DNA of 64,000 bases from Anisus vortex (lineage: Eukaryota; Mollusca; Gastropoda; Planorbidae), in contig OX421494.1 of the NCBI GenBank assembly GCA_949126835.1, forward strand, positions 23,927,196 through 23,991,195, read 5' to 3'. The position numbers and the translations under genes were made by a program. Positions 23,263 through 35,299 of this stretch are shown in pieces; positions within the stretch are counted from its first letter, which is position 1, and each line of letters begins with the position of its first letter. The notes below the pieces were generated by a model. It was not told the origin of the DNA, searched no databases, and was given only the letters and a program-made list of their open reading frames with translations.

Positions 23263-23523
23263 CTGTCGTGTAATTGTTTATTCTTCATTTTGTTCCGCTG
23301 ATGAGAGTTATCGCTATACAAAATATAAAAATGTGCCAAACACTGAGTCTGAAAGCCTGGTGGGCCGAGGCGCCAAAAAGAATTGAGAGAATTACAGGGG
23401 AGAGTGTAAATGAGCTTTGATGTAAATGTTCTACTCGCTAATAGTCTTGTCTGGACATTCTGCCCCAGCCTCCACTTTACACATTTTTTGTTACCCCAAT
23501 GTTTACGGCATAATTTTGGATTG

Positions 23524-23905
23524 AGTGACCAGCACAATGTCCAACCTCTTTTACTTTCCCGCCAACTAATGTCTCGGGAGACCAATCAGAGCTGGGTAGA
23601 CTGGCGTACACTGTCTAGACCCGGGGAAAAAAATACTGGTGTTTAACTTGGACTCGAACCAGGGACATTTTAGTATTGCAACGTCAACATGCATCCACTA
23701 GACCTTTGGTCGGCAACCTTTTGATAATAATGTGCCAAAGTGAGGTATTTAATTCATTCAGCGTGCCAACTCCCTGCAAGTCTGTAATGCTCTGGCACTC
23801 AATTACTTGTAGAAGAGACTTGAATTGCCTTTTTTGGGGGGGTCTCTTTCGCGTGCCATTAAAAATCGATCTGCTCTAGACCACTTCACCGAGTCCCACT
23901 GTCGC
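23524..23905 (-). mobile_element. tRNA-derived SINE interrupted by a hAT MITE
   Basis: On the minus strand the tRNA-like head gtgggactcggtgaagtgg (23885-23905) is separated from its continuation (gtggatgcatg..., B box ggttcgagtcc at about 23648) by the insert 23704-23873. The body then carries tctacccagctctgattgg and related SINE landmarks down to about 23524. Removing the insert and one copy of its 8-bp duplication gives a continuous SINE head, so the SINE is older than the hAT insertion. Confidence 0.85.
23704..23873. mobile_element. hAT MITE (GGTCGGCAACC family) nested in a SINE
   Basis: Starts CTTTGGTCGGCAACCTTTTG and carries the family core (gtgccaaagt, attcattcagcgtgcc, gaagagacttgaattgcc, gcgtgccatt.aaaatcg). 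It is flanked by cactagac (23696-23703) and ctctagac (23874-23881), 7 of 8 identical. The right-hand inverted end is truncated relative to the longer copy at 55455-57125. Confidence 0.82.
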
Positions 23906-24060
23906 TAATAAGATTGTAGTGTTGTTGTTGTTTTTTAAGTATGATTTCTTATGTTGTAGAAAGTAAAGATTTTTTTTGTACATTGTACACAGTTTAAAAA
24001 AAACAAACAAAAAACAACTTAAAATGTCATAATGAAATAAACGAATTTTCATTAGATTCC

Positions 24061-24118
24061 CTATTGTATAGAATTTATTCCCTGTTGTATAGAATTTATT
24101 CCCTGTTGTATAGTATTC
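24061..24118. repeat. Short 25-bp tandem repeat, about 2.5 copies
   Basis: ttccctgttgtatagaattta occurs three times with one or two substitutions. Confidence 0.8.
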
Positions 24119-25500
24119 CTAGGCATAACTACAGCTTTCTGAAATAGGAACGCCATCATCTATTTTAGTTAGATCTAGTCTTCTGACAATATTTTTTTCC
24201 AGCGTTGATGTCTTTCGCTTGTTTAATTTTTTAACATTTTCTGTTTCTTTTTTTTAAAATCTATTGCAGTTTTGGCTACAAATTCATTTAAAAAATAGAT
24301 CTATTCAATATGGGCTGTTGTTGTTGTTGTTAACAATTGATCGATCTGTAAGGTTTTCTTTGTTCTTCTTTTGTTCTTCTTTTTGTGTGTGTGGCTTGAG
24401 CATTTCCACAACAAACAAAAAAATGTTCCGATATCTTTGCATGGACTTGTTTTTGTGATCTATCATTTCCTTCACACTGACATACTACCAATTATATATG
24501 TATCAATTACATTACCCGAAATCAATAAGAATACTTAAAGCGTTTGTTCTCTCTGCTTTCTTAACAAGCAATCAATTGAAATGCATTCCCCAATTTTGTT
24601 TGTTGATTTTCAATGTGTTTGCATTTCTTTTTTTCCCCTTTTTCTTTACCGAATGTCCTTTGACACGATAGCATTATGGCTGTAGATTTGTTCGTTTCAT
24701 TTCTTATTACCAAACATTGTTTCTTTAGCTTTCTTTCTGTTCTCCAGTTCTTTGTTTGAACGTGTGACACAGCTGCTGTTGGTGAAATTTGAAAAAAAAG
24801 TAATTAGCTCCTTTTCTGGTCATGTTGGTCCATAGTCCATAGCTTCATAAGGGTGGCCATTATGCTCAGCCGCTTTTTACTCCCCCTCCTCCTAAAAAAA
24901 ATAATTAACGTCATGTCCTCATTAAACCTGGTTAGACTAGTAAGACTCTATTAATCCGCTGGGAAATCCTGTTGTTTTTATCTGAAGTCCAACCCAGACC
25001 TTGACCATGGCGATTCAACGTGCTGGTTGGTTAGACTATCGTGTTCCAACCAACTACTGCTGCGACCATCAACATGTCACTTACCTGGCTTTAACCGCAC
25101 ATGTAAGAGGGATTGTGTGGGCAGTCAAGTGTCGATGTTTCCAAAGCTACTGGCCGATCTGTGTTTGGTTTCTGAAACATCTTTCGCCATTTACCTTTTG
25201 AGAGTCCACATTGTCATTGACGCCCATCTTACATGCATGCGACGGGTGCCACTAGTAAATGGTCAAATAAGTCAATAACATTATCTGGCTTGAAAGCACA
25301 ACTAGTAGGCAGAAGCATTAAGATATGTACCCACAAACTAATCCCAACGTTACACCAGACAGAGCGGTGCTCAATATAATAATATATAAACTCATTACAA
25401 GTTTACTGTACTGACGTAAAAGTCATTGTTAATTCATCAGTATTAAATCTACTTACTTTCGACTTAAAGAACAAAATGATATATATTTTATTATATCGGT
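24119..25500. other. Unique sequence, no gene seen
   Basis: AT-rich, T-run-bearing sequence. Frames at 25001-25278 are short, overlap in different phases and match no domain. Confidence 0.5.
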
Positions 25501-25504
25501 TCAC

Positions 25505-25820
25505 TTTTTGCCTTCTCTCTCTTACATTCTGTCTCTCTCATTCTGCCTGTCTGTCTCTCTCATTCTGCCTGTCTGTCTCTCTCATTCTGCCTGTCTGTCT
25601 CTATTATTCTGCCTGTCTGTCTCATTCCCTACATAAACTTATTCTGTCTTTTTTCTCTTTGAGCTAGTGTTGTTGCCTACCTCTCTATTTCCTAACATTC
25701 CTCTATTTATCTCCATACGACTGCTTGCTTGTCTGGTATTGTGTATTTTCTCTCTCCCTCTCTCTCTCTCTCTCTCGCTCTCTCTCCCTCTCTCCCTCTC
25801 TCTCTCTCTCTCTGTGCGCG
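25505..25820. repeat. CT-rich simple repeats, including a 22-bp unit
   Basis: About four copies of a 22-bp unit (tctctctcattctgcctgtc) lie at 25530-25625. A (CT)n block with interruptions follows at 25750-25813. The long serine/leucine frames here are repeat artefacts. Confidence 0.9.
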
Positions 25821-26099
25821 AGCGTGAGTATGTGTGTATGTCTAATCTCTGTGTCCGTAGCTTGTGTTTCCTCTTTTAAGTTGATTATTACATTCCTATC
25901 CAGCAGTGACAGGAATAGATTGTCGATCTTGTGTAATACTGTCCCCCCAGTGGAAATGATAACTTTGTCGGTGTTTGCCTTGACTGTATTATGTGCTCCT
26001 CTAATGATAACTTCAAACCTCCCCCCCCCCTCACCTCCATGATAAATGAGAAGGCTCCAGTGCACTAGAGTGGCAAGTTCTGCGCAAACAATGGCCATG
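25821..26099. other. Unique sequence between repeats
   Basis: No gene or RNA is recognised. There is a C-run near 26020. Confidence 0.45.
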
Positions 26100-26330
26100 T
26101 GTTCTTAAATTTACATTGTGTTTCCAAAATGCTTTCTCTGTGTTCATTATATTTTACCTTTTGTCTCATAAACGTTACATTCTTTTCCATACACTTAACC
26201 TTGTGTTCCCTAAAAGTTGCATTTGTCTTCCCTAAATGTTATCTTAATGTTCATACAAATTTACTTCGTGCTGCCTAAAAGTTACATCGTGTTCCCTCCA
26301 ATTTAACGGCATGTTATTACTCAGTTGTAC
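26100..26330. repeat. Degenerate tandem repeat, period about 32-34 bp
   Basis: Variants of cattgtgttccctaaaagtt recur about seven times with heavy drift. It is an old minisatellite. Confidence 0.65.
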
Positions 26331-26577
26331 AAAGTGTATTCAATAATAATGGCTCTTATCTTTCTCGCATGACAATGGACGCGCCCTTAGGATTTTAAGA
26401 TTTTAACGAGGGACAGCGTTTGCTGTGGCTGAACAGCCCGATCCTCGAATGACAGTCAATATGACCTTTATTATCTCCCCTAAATTTAAAGATGGGCTTT
26501 ATCAAACCTTAACTTAAATGGCTTGGTTTAACTCTTTAAATGGAGACAAAATTTTCTTTTTTTCCTATTGACTCGCA

Positions 26578-26763
26578 CAGAGGTTCGGGAACCTTTTTTT
26601 GATAGTGTATGTAACTCAGTCAGAGTGGCAACAGCCTAAAAGTCATCCTGCTCTTTTCTTGTACAGGAGATTTGAATTGTCTTTTTGGGAGTATTCCGCG
26701 TGCCATTGAAAATTGCTCTGCGTGCAAAGTCTGGCGCTCATGTCGTAGATTTTCCGATCCGTG
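26578..26763. mobile_element. hAT MITE (GGTCGGCAACC family)
   Basis: Starts CAGAGGTTCGGGAACC and ends GATTTTCCGATCCGTG, imperfect inverted ends of the family. The core includes gcctaaaagtcatcctgctc, gaattgtctttttggg and gcgtgccattgaaaattgct. It is flanked by gactcgca (26570-26577) and gactagca (26764-26771), 7 of 8 identical. The overlapping minus-strand frame is fortuitous. Confidence 0.87.
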
Positions 26764-26771
26764 GACTAGCA

Positions 26772-27720
26772 AGACTGCATTCTGTCGGATGTCACAAAAT
26801 GCTATTGGGGAATTATTATTTTTATATCGTCTTACACGTGTTTCAGTATGATGACTAGGATTGAAGTGAACAAATTGTTCACTCTGATCCCATCTTTCCG
26901 TTTCGGCCAAGGGAGTTCAGGTCTCAGCTTTTGTATACACGATAAACTTCCGATTTAACTGACACACTTTCTCATTATCTTCCCAAAGGATTTCTTTTCA
27001 TTTGACATTTAAAAGAATATTGTAAATACATTCTGTATTTCTGTATATATATTGTTGTATTCTATTCGGGATATCGACTTAACATGAAACCACTTTCGGG
27101 CGAATGAAGTGTTGTATAATAAATAAATAGATTAAAATTCTTAGACTTTTGGTGATAAGCCAGCGGTCCCGGGCATTTACATAAATTTGACTATCAGTTA
27201 CCAACAGGAATTGGATTCGCCTGTAATTAGATTCACCGACATCCCAAATGTAGAATTGAGAATTCATGCTGCGAGGGTATGTTCTGTTACTGATAGTGGA
27301 CAGTTGGGACAATGCAAAAAGATACCTTATATATATATTCCGGTTGTTTCGATATTTTTGTTGTTTTTAAACTTGGTTTTGTGGGAACGCAATAGTTTGG
27401 GTTATCGTGAGATTAAAATTCCAACGTTCTGTCGCTAAAGTTTTATAAAAGGAATGCATAGTTACTGTAGAGCTAGTAAGAGCTGGAACATTTGTACGTG
27501 GCAGTGTGATGCTGTAAAAGTCACGTTGTCAGATTGTCGGTATGATTTTTGCTTCAGGGTGTATTTGATATATATTTATTTTTAGTACTCTTGCTTATTT
27601 TTGGCTCGCTCACGGCTCTCAGACATCATGATCATCCAACAAGAGTGGGTGTCATCTTTAGTGTAAAGTAGCCACTTGGCACGCAGCATTGTGGCACTGC
27701 GTATTGAGTTAACATTGTAA
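26772..27720. other. Unique sequence, no gene seen
   Basis: No domain, repeat or RNA feature is recognised. Confidence 0.5.
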
Positions 27721-27830
27721 GACGTCACATTTTTTTGGGGAGAGATGTCCGTTTAAACCTGGACAGCACGTCACTGCGCGCAACACTTGACGTCATGGCA
27801 AACGCTCAAAGACTATGAGACGTCACTTCA
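27721..27830. promoter_or_regulatory. Cluster of CRE-type motifs
   Basis: Within about 106 bp are GACGTCAC (27721-27728), a CGTCA core at about 27769-27773, the full palindrome TGACGTCA (27788-27795) and GACGTCAC (27819-27826). TGACGTCA is the classical CREB/ATF site. Clustering in unique sequence is suggestive of an enhancer or promoter, but no gene start can be identified beside it. Confidence 0.35.
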
Positions 27831-27892
27831 CGGAAACTAATGACTACACGCCGACACAACACCTCACTGGTTAAAATACAAGATGTCGTGTC

Positions 27893-27917
27893 ACACACAC
27901 ACACACACACACACACA
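27893..27917. repeat. (CA)n microsatellite
   Basis: About 12 CA dinucleotides. Confidence 0.95.
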
Positions 27918-28556
27918 TTACATTACAAACATGACACGGCATGCACTCGCACGTAACGGTATAAAAACATGTAAATGCACTTTTGACACGCACTCCAGTA
28001 AACACAAACACACATACGCTCACACAGAGAGACTTGGCAACATGACTAGATGAAATGGATTACCACGCTACAGGTGTGCCGTCATTTAAGTACATTCATC
28101 TACTTCATCATCTTACTTCTCTCTAGGCTTGATAAAGTTCAAACAAAAGGTTGTTGTTGCTGTTGTTAGACAAGCTTCGCAAAAACAATTCCGATTGTCG
28201 ATTTATCCCATTCGAAGTAACCCGTTCGGGACATTTTCATTCAGTAGTGCCGGCGAGCAGAACTCGACGCCTACGAGGAAATTGTGTGACCAACACAAAG
28301 CCCAGCTGTCTTTGCATCCTCCTTAACTGATGTTAGGTACACATCAGCATAGACAGTATTCCTGTACTTTATAAACAACAATTTCTGAGATGAAAAATTT
28401 GCTTTTTTGGGAAGGATCAAATTCAAACTATAAATGGTTTACCTAACCGCACTAATCCAAAAACAATATATCATTTACACAAAATGGGTATCTAGCTGAC
28501 ATATATGAATCATACCAAACAGTGAAAATTGTTAAGATAATATCATTTTTTTTTTA
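27918..28556. other. Unique sequence, no gene seen
   Basis: Nothing recognised. The frame at 28129-28326 has no domain. Confidence 0.45.
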
Positions 28557-28790
28557 TTACAGGCGCTCCTTCTATAGCCTACAGAAGATTATTGCGTCCT
28601 AATCTTATCTGTGATTCGAGTCTAGTCTTGGATTTTGATTGGGTTGTAAATGATGTCAGGTTGTTGGTTTTAGTGGTTTGTTCAGGCAACCCATTCAGTG
28701 CCTGGATTATCAAAGAAAAAAGTATATTTTTTTTTAGAAAAGATTTCCTGCTAAAAATAAATCATGTTGATGAAGTAATAAAATAAAAGA
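28557..28790 (+). repeat. Dispersed repeat family, copy 1
   Basis: Shares ctataga/gaagattattgcgtcc, gattcgagtctagtcttg and gatgtcaggttgtt with 35693-35850, and more weakly with 59262-59350. Its 3' part contains caggcaacccattcagtgcc, which recurs inverted at 28950-29165 and near 55340. It behaves like a SINE or MITE family of unknown origin; no tRNA-like boxes were seen. Confidence 0.6.
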
Positions 28791-28949
28791 CAGAGATTAT
28801 TCAAATAAACGTTCACAAATAAAAATGCGAACATTAAACAAAACAGTTTGGGTCCCCTAAAGTAGAGAAAACATTGAGAAACTAACATTGTTTAAGAACT
28901 GAAAGGCCAACATTATGTGAATATTCTAACGTTCCATGTCAAACACCAT

Positions 28950-29165
28950 TGGTAAAAGCACTGATTTTAGAAATGCTCCAGGAAAGGAGACTTAAAGCAA
29001 ACCATTGAAATGAAACAAATCGTTGACTTGAACGAAGAATTACCGAAACCATCTAGTAAAATTCTCAGAACCACATTGAGATAAGTTTTTAAAAACTTTT
29101 CTAACTGGGTTTCTTCACGAACTGCATTCGGGGCACTGAATGGGTTGCCCTCATGAAAATGCAAT
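28950..29165 (-). repeat. Dispersed repeat family, inverted copy
   Basis: On the minus strand it reads gggcaacccattcagtgccc followed by an AT-rich body with ttagaaaagtttttaaaa, resembling the 3' part of the copy at 28557-28790. The two lie in inverted orientation about 160-440 bp apart. Confidence 0.5.
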
Positions 29166-29580
29166 ACTCAAAAGCACAAAGAGAAGGGTAGGAGTGAAGC
29201 AACGTTTGCTTGTAAAGAGCGTATGTAACGTACGAGAAAAGGTGAAGTTACACCATTAGCACACTTTGATGAAAGGTGAAATCAGATTTGGAGCCGATGT
29301 CTGTCGTCAGATAGGACAAGAGATACATTCAAATCAATGGCATCAAATAACAGCTGCGGCGATACAAATTTTTTTTTCAATGTTTGTGTGAGAGAGAAAA
29401 AGATCCTCCCCCCCCCCCTTTTTTTTTCCCTCCTAAAAGTTCTTTCACTGAAAACCCATCAATGCCATAGTGTCTCGAACTAGTAAACCTAAAGGCCCCT
29501 CTCCTGCAATCAATCTGGTTTGTGAAATTGAACAGGCTAATGACGTACTCGTGACTTAAATTGCCTCCCTACTCTTGCCC
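29166..29580. other. Unique sequence with a C/T run
   Basis: A C-run then T-run lies at 29408-29428. Nothing else is recognised. Confidence 0.45.
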
Positions 29581-29586
29581 CTACTC

Positions 29587-29601
29587 TTCTCTCTCTATCT
29601 C

Positions 29602-29641
<40 letters not shown>

Positions 29642-29650
29642 TCTCTCTCA

Positions 29651-29692
<42 letters not shown>
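29587..29692. repeat. (CT)n microsatellite
   Basis: About 100 bp of mostly CT dinucleotides with a few tca/ttt interruptions: a long homopurine/homopyrimidine mirror tract. Confidence 0.95.
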
Positions 29693-29694
<2 letters not shown>

Positions 29695-31368
29695 GGCTGT
29701 ATAACTCACTGGAAGATGACCATATTGTAATGAAATGGTTTGACGAAGTCCCGAGTATGACTCAGACTCACGAAAATCATTACGATCCCCATTTAGAAAT
29801 CACATTTTATTTTGGGCGATCGGGGGGAGGGGGGGGGTGAAAATGTGACGTTTTCTCTTTAACCTATGATTCAGGGGAGGGTAAAACATATCTCGTGGAA
29901 GATGACGAGAAAAGTCTATCCGGAGCTGGTCATTGTCCAGTTCCCAAATTTGACATTAGTATGACGCTGATGGTGTTTAGAAAGTGCCATATGGGTAAGC
30001 AAACTTCTAGTAACACGGTCTGTTGGCAGACATTCAAGTGGAGGATAGTGTTTGGCAGGCTTTGTATAGTTCCTGATTGTCCGTGATTGTATAATATGAT
30101 GTAGAAATAGATAGTCCGGCGTTCCTGCGGTAGCATTCCAATGGTAAGGGTCCGTCCACATGCGACGTCGCTTAAGAGTGAGAGGGGAGGGAGGGGGGCT
30201 ATTATTTATTGTACATATGTAGTTTGACGAGAGAGTGAGGCCGAGGACATTAAGTGAAAGTGGCGCCTCTTGATCATTACTTTAAATAGTAATACTGCTA
30301 CAATTTGATTTGTTTTTTTTTTAGTGTTTAATTTTCGTCGTTATAAATACGTTTTGTAACTTAAAAGATGTATAATTAAAAAAACATACGTATACTACGA
30401 CAACATAGAATTTGTAGGTCTTGTGACTTTCTACCGAAAGGGTTCAGTTACTATGGGGAAGGGGGTCAAAATATTGTTACGTTGTTTGTGTATGACCCCT
30501 ATATTAAGTAAACAGTTACTACTGGGATGTTCGTAGTGCTCGTTAAACGATGTTTTTAGTATAAAGTCTCCTAATGACTTGATAAAATAGTTTAAAAAAA
30601 GTGAAATTCTAGCGTCCAGGGGTCACGTGATGACTTTAGGGCAAAGTAATCTGTAAACCCAGGAAATGGAACTCTTCACCCGGGCACCTGTTAAAATAAC
30701 TAATGTTAGTATTGATATCCCAGCTAGCACTGGGCTTGGTCGTTTTCTTGTCTTGGTTGGTTTGTTTGTCCATTTTCTTCTCTTCACTTGTTATTGTCTT
30801 CATCCTGTGATGATACTGCTGTGTCCAGCTTGCTAATAACATTGGTTTACGGAAAATCATAACACTGAATTAGTTCAGCCATACATCCACCTGTTCTGTT
30901 TCGGATTAACCATCTGGTGGAAACACATTCCTACTATACTGATCCATGAAGACAACATTGGTGCAATGAGAGATCCTTTTTTTTTTTCCTCCATATTTAG
31001 TTCACTTGCAAAGTCTATATACCAATTTATTTATTGTTATTTTTCTCGTTGAAAAAAAAAGTGGCGCCTGGTCTCATTAAACAGGCGTTAGTCTTTATTT
31101 GGAACAAATATGTAAAATGTTGTAAGGCTTATAATATAATATAATCATATCACCGTAGACTATATTGTTTTACTTGGGAAAAAAATCGTTTTGCTTGCAA
31201 AGTGCTTATTATATTAAAATAAAACTTTCGTCTTTCTATAAAAAAAAATCAGTTTGAGCTGGCTTAGTTCCTATCGGCCTTAGTTCTTGTCTTTTTTTTT
31301 TGTATCGATTGGTTGAAGAAAATATCATTTATGACGCTTTAGTGATATGTGCTGCACATTGTTTAATG
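29693..31368. other. Unique sequence, no gene seen
   Basis: Several 60-80 codon frames on both strands lack domains. There are G-rich runs near 29821-29837 and 30180-30197. No repeats of note. Confidence 0.5.
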
Positions 31369-31500
31369 CAGGGGTCGGCAACCTTTTGACAATAGTGTGC
31401 CAAAGTAGGATTTATAATTCATTGCGCGTGCCAGTGGTCAGTAGCATAAAAGTCGCTCTGCTCTTTTCTTGTTGAAGATACTTCAATTGCCTTTTTGGTT
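31369..31500. mobile_element. Truncated hAT MITE (left end only)
   Basis: Begins CAGGGGTCGGCAACCTTTTG with the family core (gtgtgccaaagtagga, gcgcgtgccagt, taaaagtcgctctgctc, cttcaattgcctttttgg) and stops at about 31500 without the right terminus. Confidence 0.8.
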
Positions 31501-32063
31501 CTAGTTCTACACTACTTCTTACGCTATAATCTATCTATGTGCTAGTAGTCAGAGTTACTTGCAAAGCTGTGACAGTATTCAATATTTGGTTTCGGCTTTA
31601 GTTTGATAATGGTCACTCGTGTAACAGCACGGGTTGGCTTTTTGGCTATCGAATGTTGTTTAATAAATCTTCATTAAACAGGATCCAGTGACGGCGCTTT
31701 AGAAGCGACCGCATTAAGAATTGATTGGATTGAAATATTATCCAGCACATGACGGACGGTCCATGTTGCGCTTTGTGCTTTTGTTTGGCGTTCGTACATT
31801 ATTCTGTTTGCTTCTGCTGGGATGTATATTAGCAGCAAGTGGCCACCAGACGACAGGATTGGAGGGTCGCGGCAATTGAGACTTCTTCGAACAAAGAGTT
31901 GGTTTACGATGGGCTGTTCTGTCGAGTGGCTCCTGGCCGAGTCCTGGCCCGTCTGTGTAATCCACCGCTGAATTTTTGAATTGCCCTGACTACAATACTA
32001 ATCTAATTCTTACACGCTTTTATTTAAATTAATATGGTCTCAATGGTGTGATCTATTTTGCTA
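31501..32063. other. Unique sequence, no gene recognised
   Basis: The 31680-31980 stretch has balanced base composition and a minus-strand frame of 75 codons, but nothing I can assign. It may be a decayed element. Confidence 0.4.
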
Positions 32064-32452
32064 TACTACTTAACTTTACCTTCGCTACTGTCTCGAGCTG
32101 TATACTCAATCCCGTCAACTCCTCTCGGCTTCTGATACCCTTACTCTTCAGATCCCTCGTGTGAAACTGGTGTCCGCTGGCGAGCGAGCATTCTCATACG
32201 TAGGCCCGTCCGCATGGAATGCCCTCCCACTACAACTTCCACAGAGCCGTAGCTTTGAGACCTTCAGAAGCCGGCTGAAGACATACCTATTCAATGAGCC
32301 GTTTATTATTTTATTATTTTTCATTTATACATTTTTGTCTTTTATTTGTTGTATGTACTATGTCTGTAACTGTTGACAGCGCATAGAACTATTCCCAACG
32401 GGATTTGCGCTATACAAGTCTTATTATTATTTTTATTATTATTAACTTAATG
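32064..32452 (+). mobile_element. 5'-truncated LINE 3' end
   Basis: An open frame from about 32067 to the stop at 32376 includes LLSASDTLTLQIPR, GERAFSYVGPSAWNALPLQL and FRSRLKTYLFN: the conserved C-terminal tail of a metazoan non-LTR retrotransposon polyprotein. After the stop the 3' UTR has gcgcatagaactattccc and gcgctatacaagtc and ends in a (TTATTATT)n tail at about 32421-32452. Nothing of the reverse transcriptase core is present, so the copy was truncated on insertion. The frame is intact through the tail, suggesting moderate youth. Confidence 0.92.
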
Positions 32453-33231
32453 ACCGTACAATGTTTTATGGTTTATTATTAATTTCCGTTGATGATGCCA
32501 TTATTATGTTTATTTGTTTCCATATTCAATTAGAAGATTTTTTAAAATACGAGATTTTATAGCCAACAATTTTTTTTTACTTATCTTTAAATAATTTCTT
32601 TGTTGCTCTGCTGGTCAGTGCGGTACCGAACCGCAGTCATTGCATGTTATTTACAATGTTATTTGAACGAATCATTTTATACCTAAGTTGTAAAAGAGTT
32701 AAATATGGAGTAATCAGTTTACAACAACAAAAATGGTATTCATTTGAAACATATCTCATAACAATTTTGGACTGTTAATTAACTACTAGCAACAATCCAT
32801 TTCAGTTTTACGTAAATATTCGTGAAATTCTTTGTAACATGCAATGAGTTGATGTTCCGTGTTTGCATGCACTTACTAGCTCACACTAGAGTCATTAACA
32901 TAAGGATGGCGATTTCCTGTTTGATTGGGTCTCAGTTTTAAACTTGAAACATTGGGTCAATGGTCAGAAGGAAATGAGTTACGGTAACTCCTGGCGAGTC
33001 ACTCTTTTTTTTTTTACTGGGTCGTCGAGAGATGAATGAGTCAATGTCTTTCCAATTTTCTCTCACTCCTTCCCCCTTCACCCCCTCCCACTGATAGTTA
33101 AACAAACTTGTTCAGCTTTCTACTTTTTTTTTCTGTTTTTCATTCTCTCATTCTCGCTTCTCTCCCTCTCTTCCCCGTCACACATTTACTACCAACATAC
33201 ATAAACACACAAACACGTTCTGTAGTCTCTG

Positions 33232-33262
<31 letters not shown>

Positions 33263-33299
33263 TTTATTTTATTACAAGTCCAAATAAAGATTTCACAAA
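32453..33299. other. Unique sequence with a CT tract
   Basis: A (CT)n microsatellite lies at about 33234-33262 and T-runs near 33005 and 33125. No gene is recognised. Confidence 0.5.
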
Positions 33300-33309
33300 T
33301 ATTGCTGTT

Positions 33310-34753
33310 TAGAGACCGACCGAAACCAAATTTTTAGTTTCGGCCGAAAACGAAACAATACCGAATATTATACATTGACTTTCGGTCGAAACCGAAGCCG
33401 AAACCAAAAATTAACTACAACTTCGGCCGAAACCGAAAAATAAACCGAAAATGCGAAACAATTGATTTCAAAAGACTGCACATTTATGGGTAATATTAAA
33501 TAGATTATGGGCACTCTATTTGAGTAAACCATTCTTTGGAGTGATTAAATAATCCGTTATTATTAACTTCAGTCTTTTTCTTCACATTAGGGATTTTAAT
33601 ACACTTTTTTTTCTCAAAACCTATTTTCGGCTCTAAATATAATTTTTTTTTACCCATTTTCGGTTTCCCCCTCTCCGACCCCGGGCAAAGTAAGTTATAA
33701 TTTGGAAAAAACAAATTTGCATTGATTATACTAAAAAAAATAGCACGAAGGACATTGATCCTTATAACGTGGTGAAATCTTTGAAAAAAAAAGTTGATTT
33801 TGGATTAGCAGAAGTCAAAAGCTGTAGTGTCATGAATGTAGACCTTTATAATTTAAATATAAATCAGTGGATGTTAGATATATATTATTATGTTACACAC
33901 ATTAAAAGAATATTTGTAGAATATGAATAAAATCCCAGACTCATCTATCTAGGGTTGACAGACATCCGGCAAGAAAATTAACAGTTTTAAAAAAGAACCT
34001 TACATGCGCTGCAAAGTTGTTTATTTAATTGACCAAGTTACTTTTCAGTCTACATTAAATAAAATATTGGGTCAGTTTTACTAATATACAAGTATTGGCA
34101 GCTAATGTAATAAAACTGAACTGATTGTGGATTGTGAAACACTAAATATGTCATTTTTTTGTCTCTCTATGTCCTACTTTCAAAGTTAAGTATCTCGCAA
34201 CCTTACGTCTATCGGTCTGTTTGTTAAAAAAGCGTTAACATCTGCATATGCTGTTATATGTGCTTGTATCGCGAATTTACAATCAAGATTCGAAATTTGA
34301 ATAATAAAAAAAAACACTATATAATTCGCCTCTGACAAACGAGTGTTTACAAGGAATATAATGTTAAGGAATTGTTTTGTGCTAATCAAACAGGGTTTAC
34401 AAATATTTCTTCAGATAATCAGATAAATCGTGGGACACAGTTATGAATTATTTCCTCCCGAAATCCGGTTTTCGTTTAACATCCCTACTTCAGACAGATT
34501 AATTCACAACAGTTTAACTAAATGAAAGTATCAATAAGCAGAGTAATAGATGCAGCAATAGCGTAGCATTATTATTTTTGAAAGTTTAAATAGATATTCG
34601 GCTTATGACCGAAAGTCAACATCAGTTTCTGCCAAAACCGTAAACAAACCGAAAACGAACATTTTGGCTTCGGCCGAAAACACGCTGAAAAAGAGTTTTT
34701 ACCTATTTTCGGCGTCGAAAACGAAGCCGAAACCGAATATCGGTCGGTCTGTA
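33310..34753. mobile_element. hAT-like element with TTCGGCCGAAA subterminal repeats, 1.44 kb
   Basis: The ends are inverted: TAGAGACCGACCGAA on the left and TACAGACCGACCGA read from the right. Perfect 8-bp duplications ttgctgtt flank it (33302-33309 and 34754-34761; direct identity extends to 10 bp). Both ends carry multiple copies of TTCGGCCGAAA-type palindromes (33330-33450 and 34600-34740). The interior is AT-rich with only short minus-strand frames (33714-33505, 34389-34186) and no intact transposase. hAT assignment rests on the duplication length; the family is otherwise unnamed here. Confidence 0.85.
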
Positions 34754-34761
34754 TTGCTGTT

Positions 34762-35290
34762 GTTGGTATTATAGTAATCAGAGAAGAGTATTTAATCTAT
34801 GAAAACCAATTTGCCTCTGCTGTTACCTACGTGTGGATGCCAGGCTTTGATCTGTTATCGCACTATTGATTTCCTGGGCCAACGCGTGGCCCTATCAATT
34901 GCAACCCTCGATAGAAACCTGTAGTTCCGGGCATATGCATGCTGTGGCCGACCTTGTCCTGCTATTAGTGCTTTTATGTATGTGTTTAATGTAGTGCAAC
35001 TACAAGTCATTGGAATAAAGGGGTTGCTCATTAAAGACGTAACACCTCAAGTTAGGACAAAGAAAAATGGGGTAGGGAGGGTTGGCTTTTTTTGACGATG
35101 TGCTCTAACTTAACGGTAATTGAAATTATTTACAAGAACATTGGTTTTCTATTTTAAAAAATCAAAAACTCCTCCGTGAAATATTCAATCGAAATAAAAA
35201 AACGTAACAAAAATATAACAAATTTCTTATGTTATAAAAATGTCTAATGTTTCATCCAATTAGTATTGGGTATTTAAAAAAAAAGAGAAA
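34762..35290. other. Unique sequence, no gene seen
   Basis: No repeat, RNA or coding feature is recognised. Confidence 0.5.
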
Positions 35291-35299
35291 TGAAGGGGT

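Noticed and set aside
25703..26098. 131-codon minus-strand frame with RERERE repeats
   Set aside because: It crosses the (CT)n tract; arginine/glutamate alternation is the translation of (GA)n.
31738..31965. 75-codon minus-strand frame as a retroelement gag or LINE fragment
   Set aside because: Composition is suggestive but no conserved motif is present; left as unassigned.
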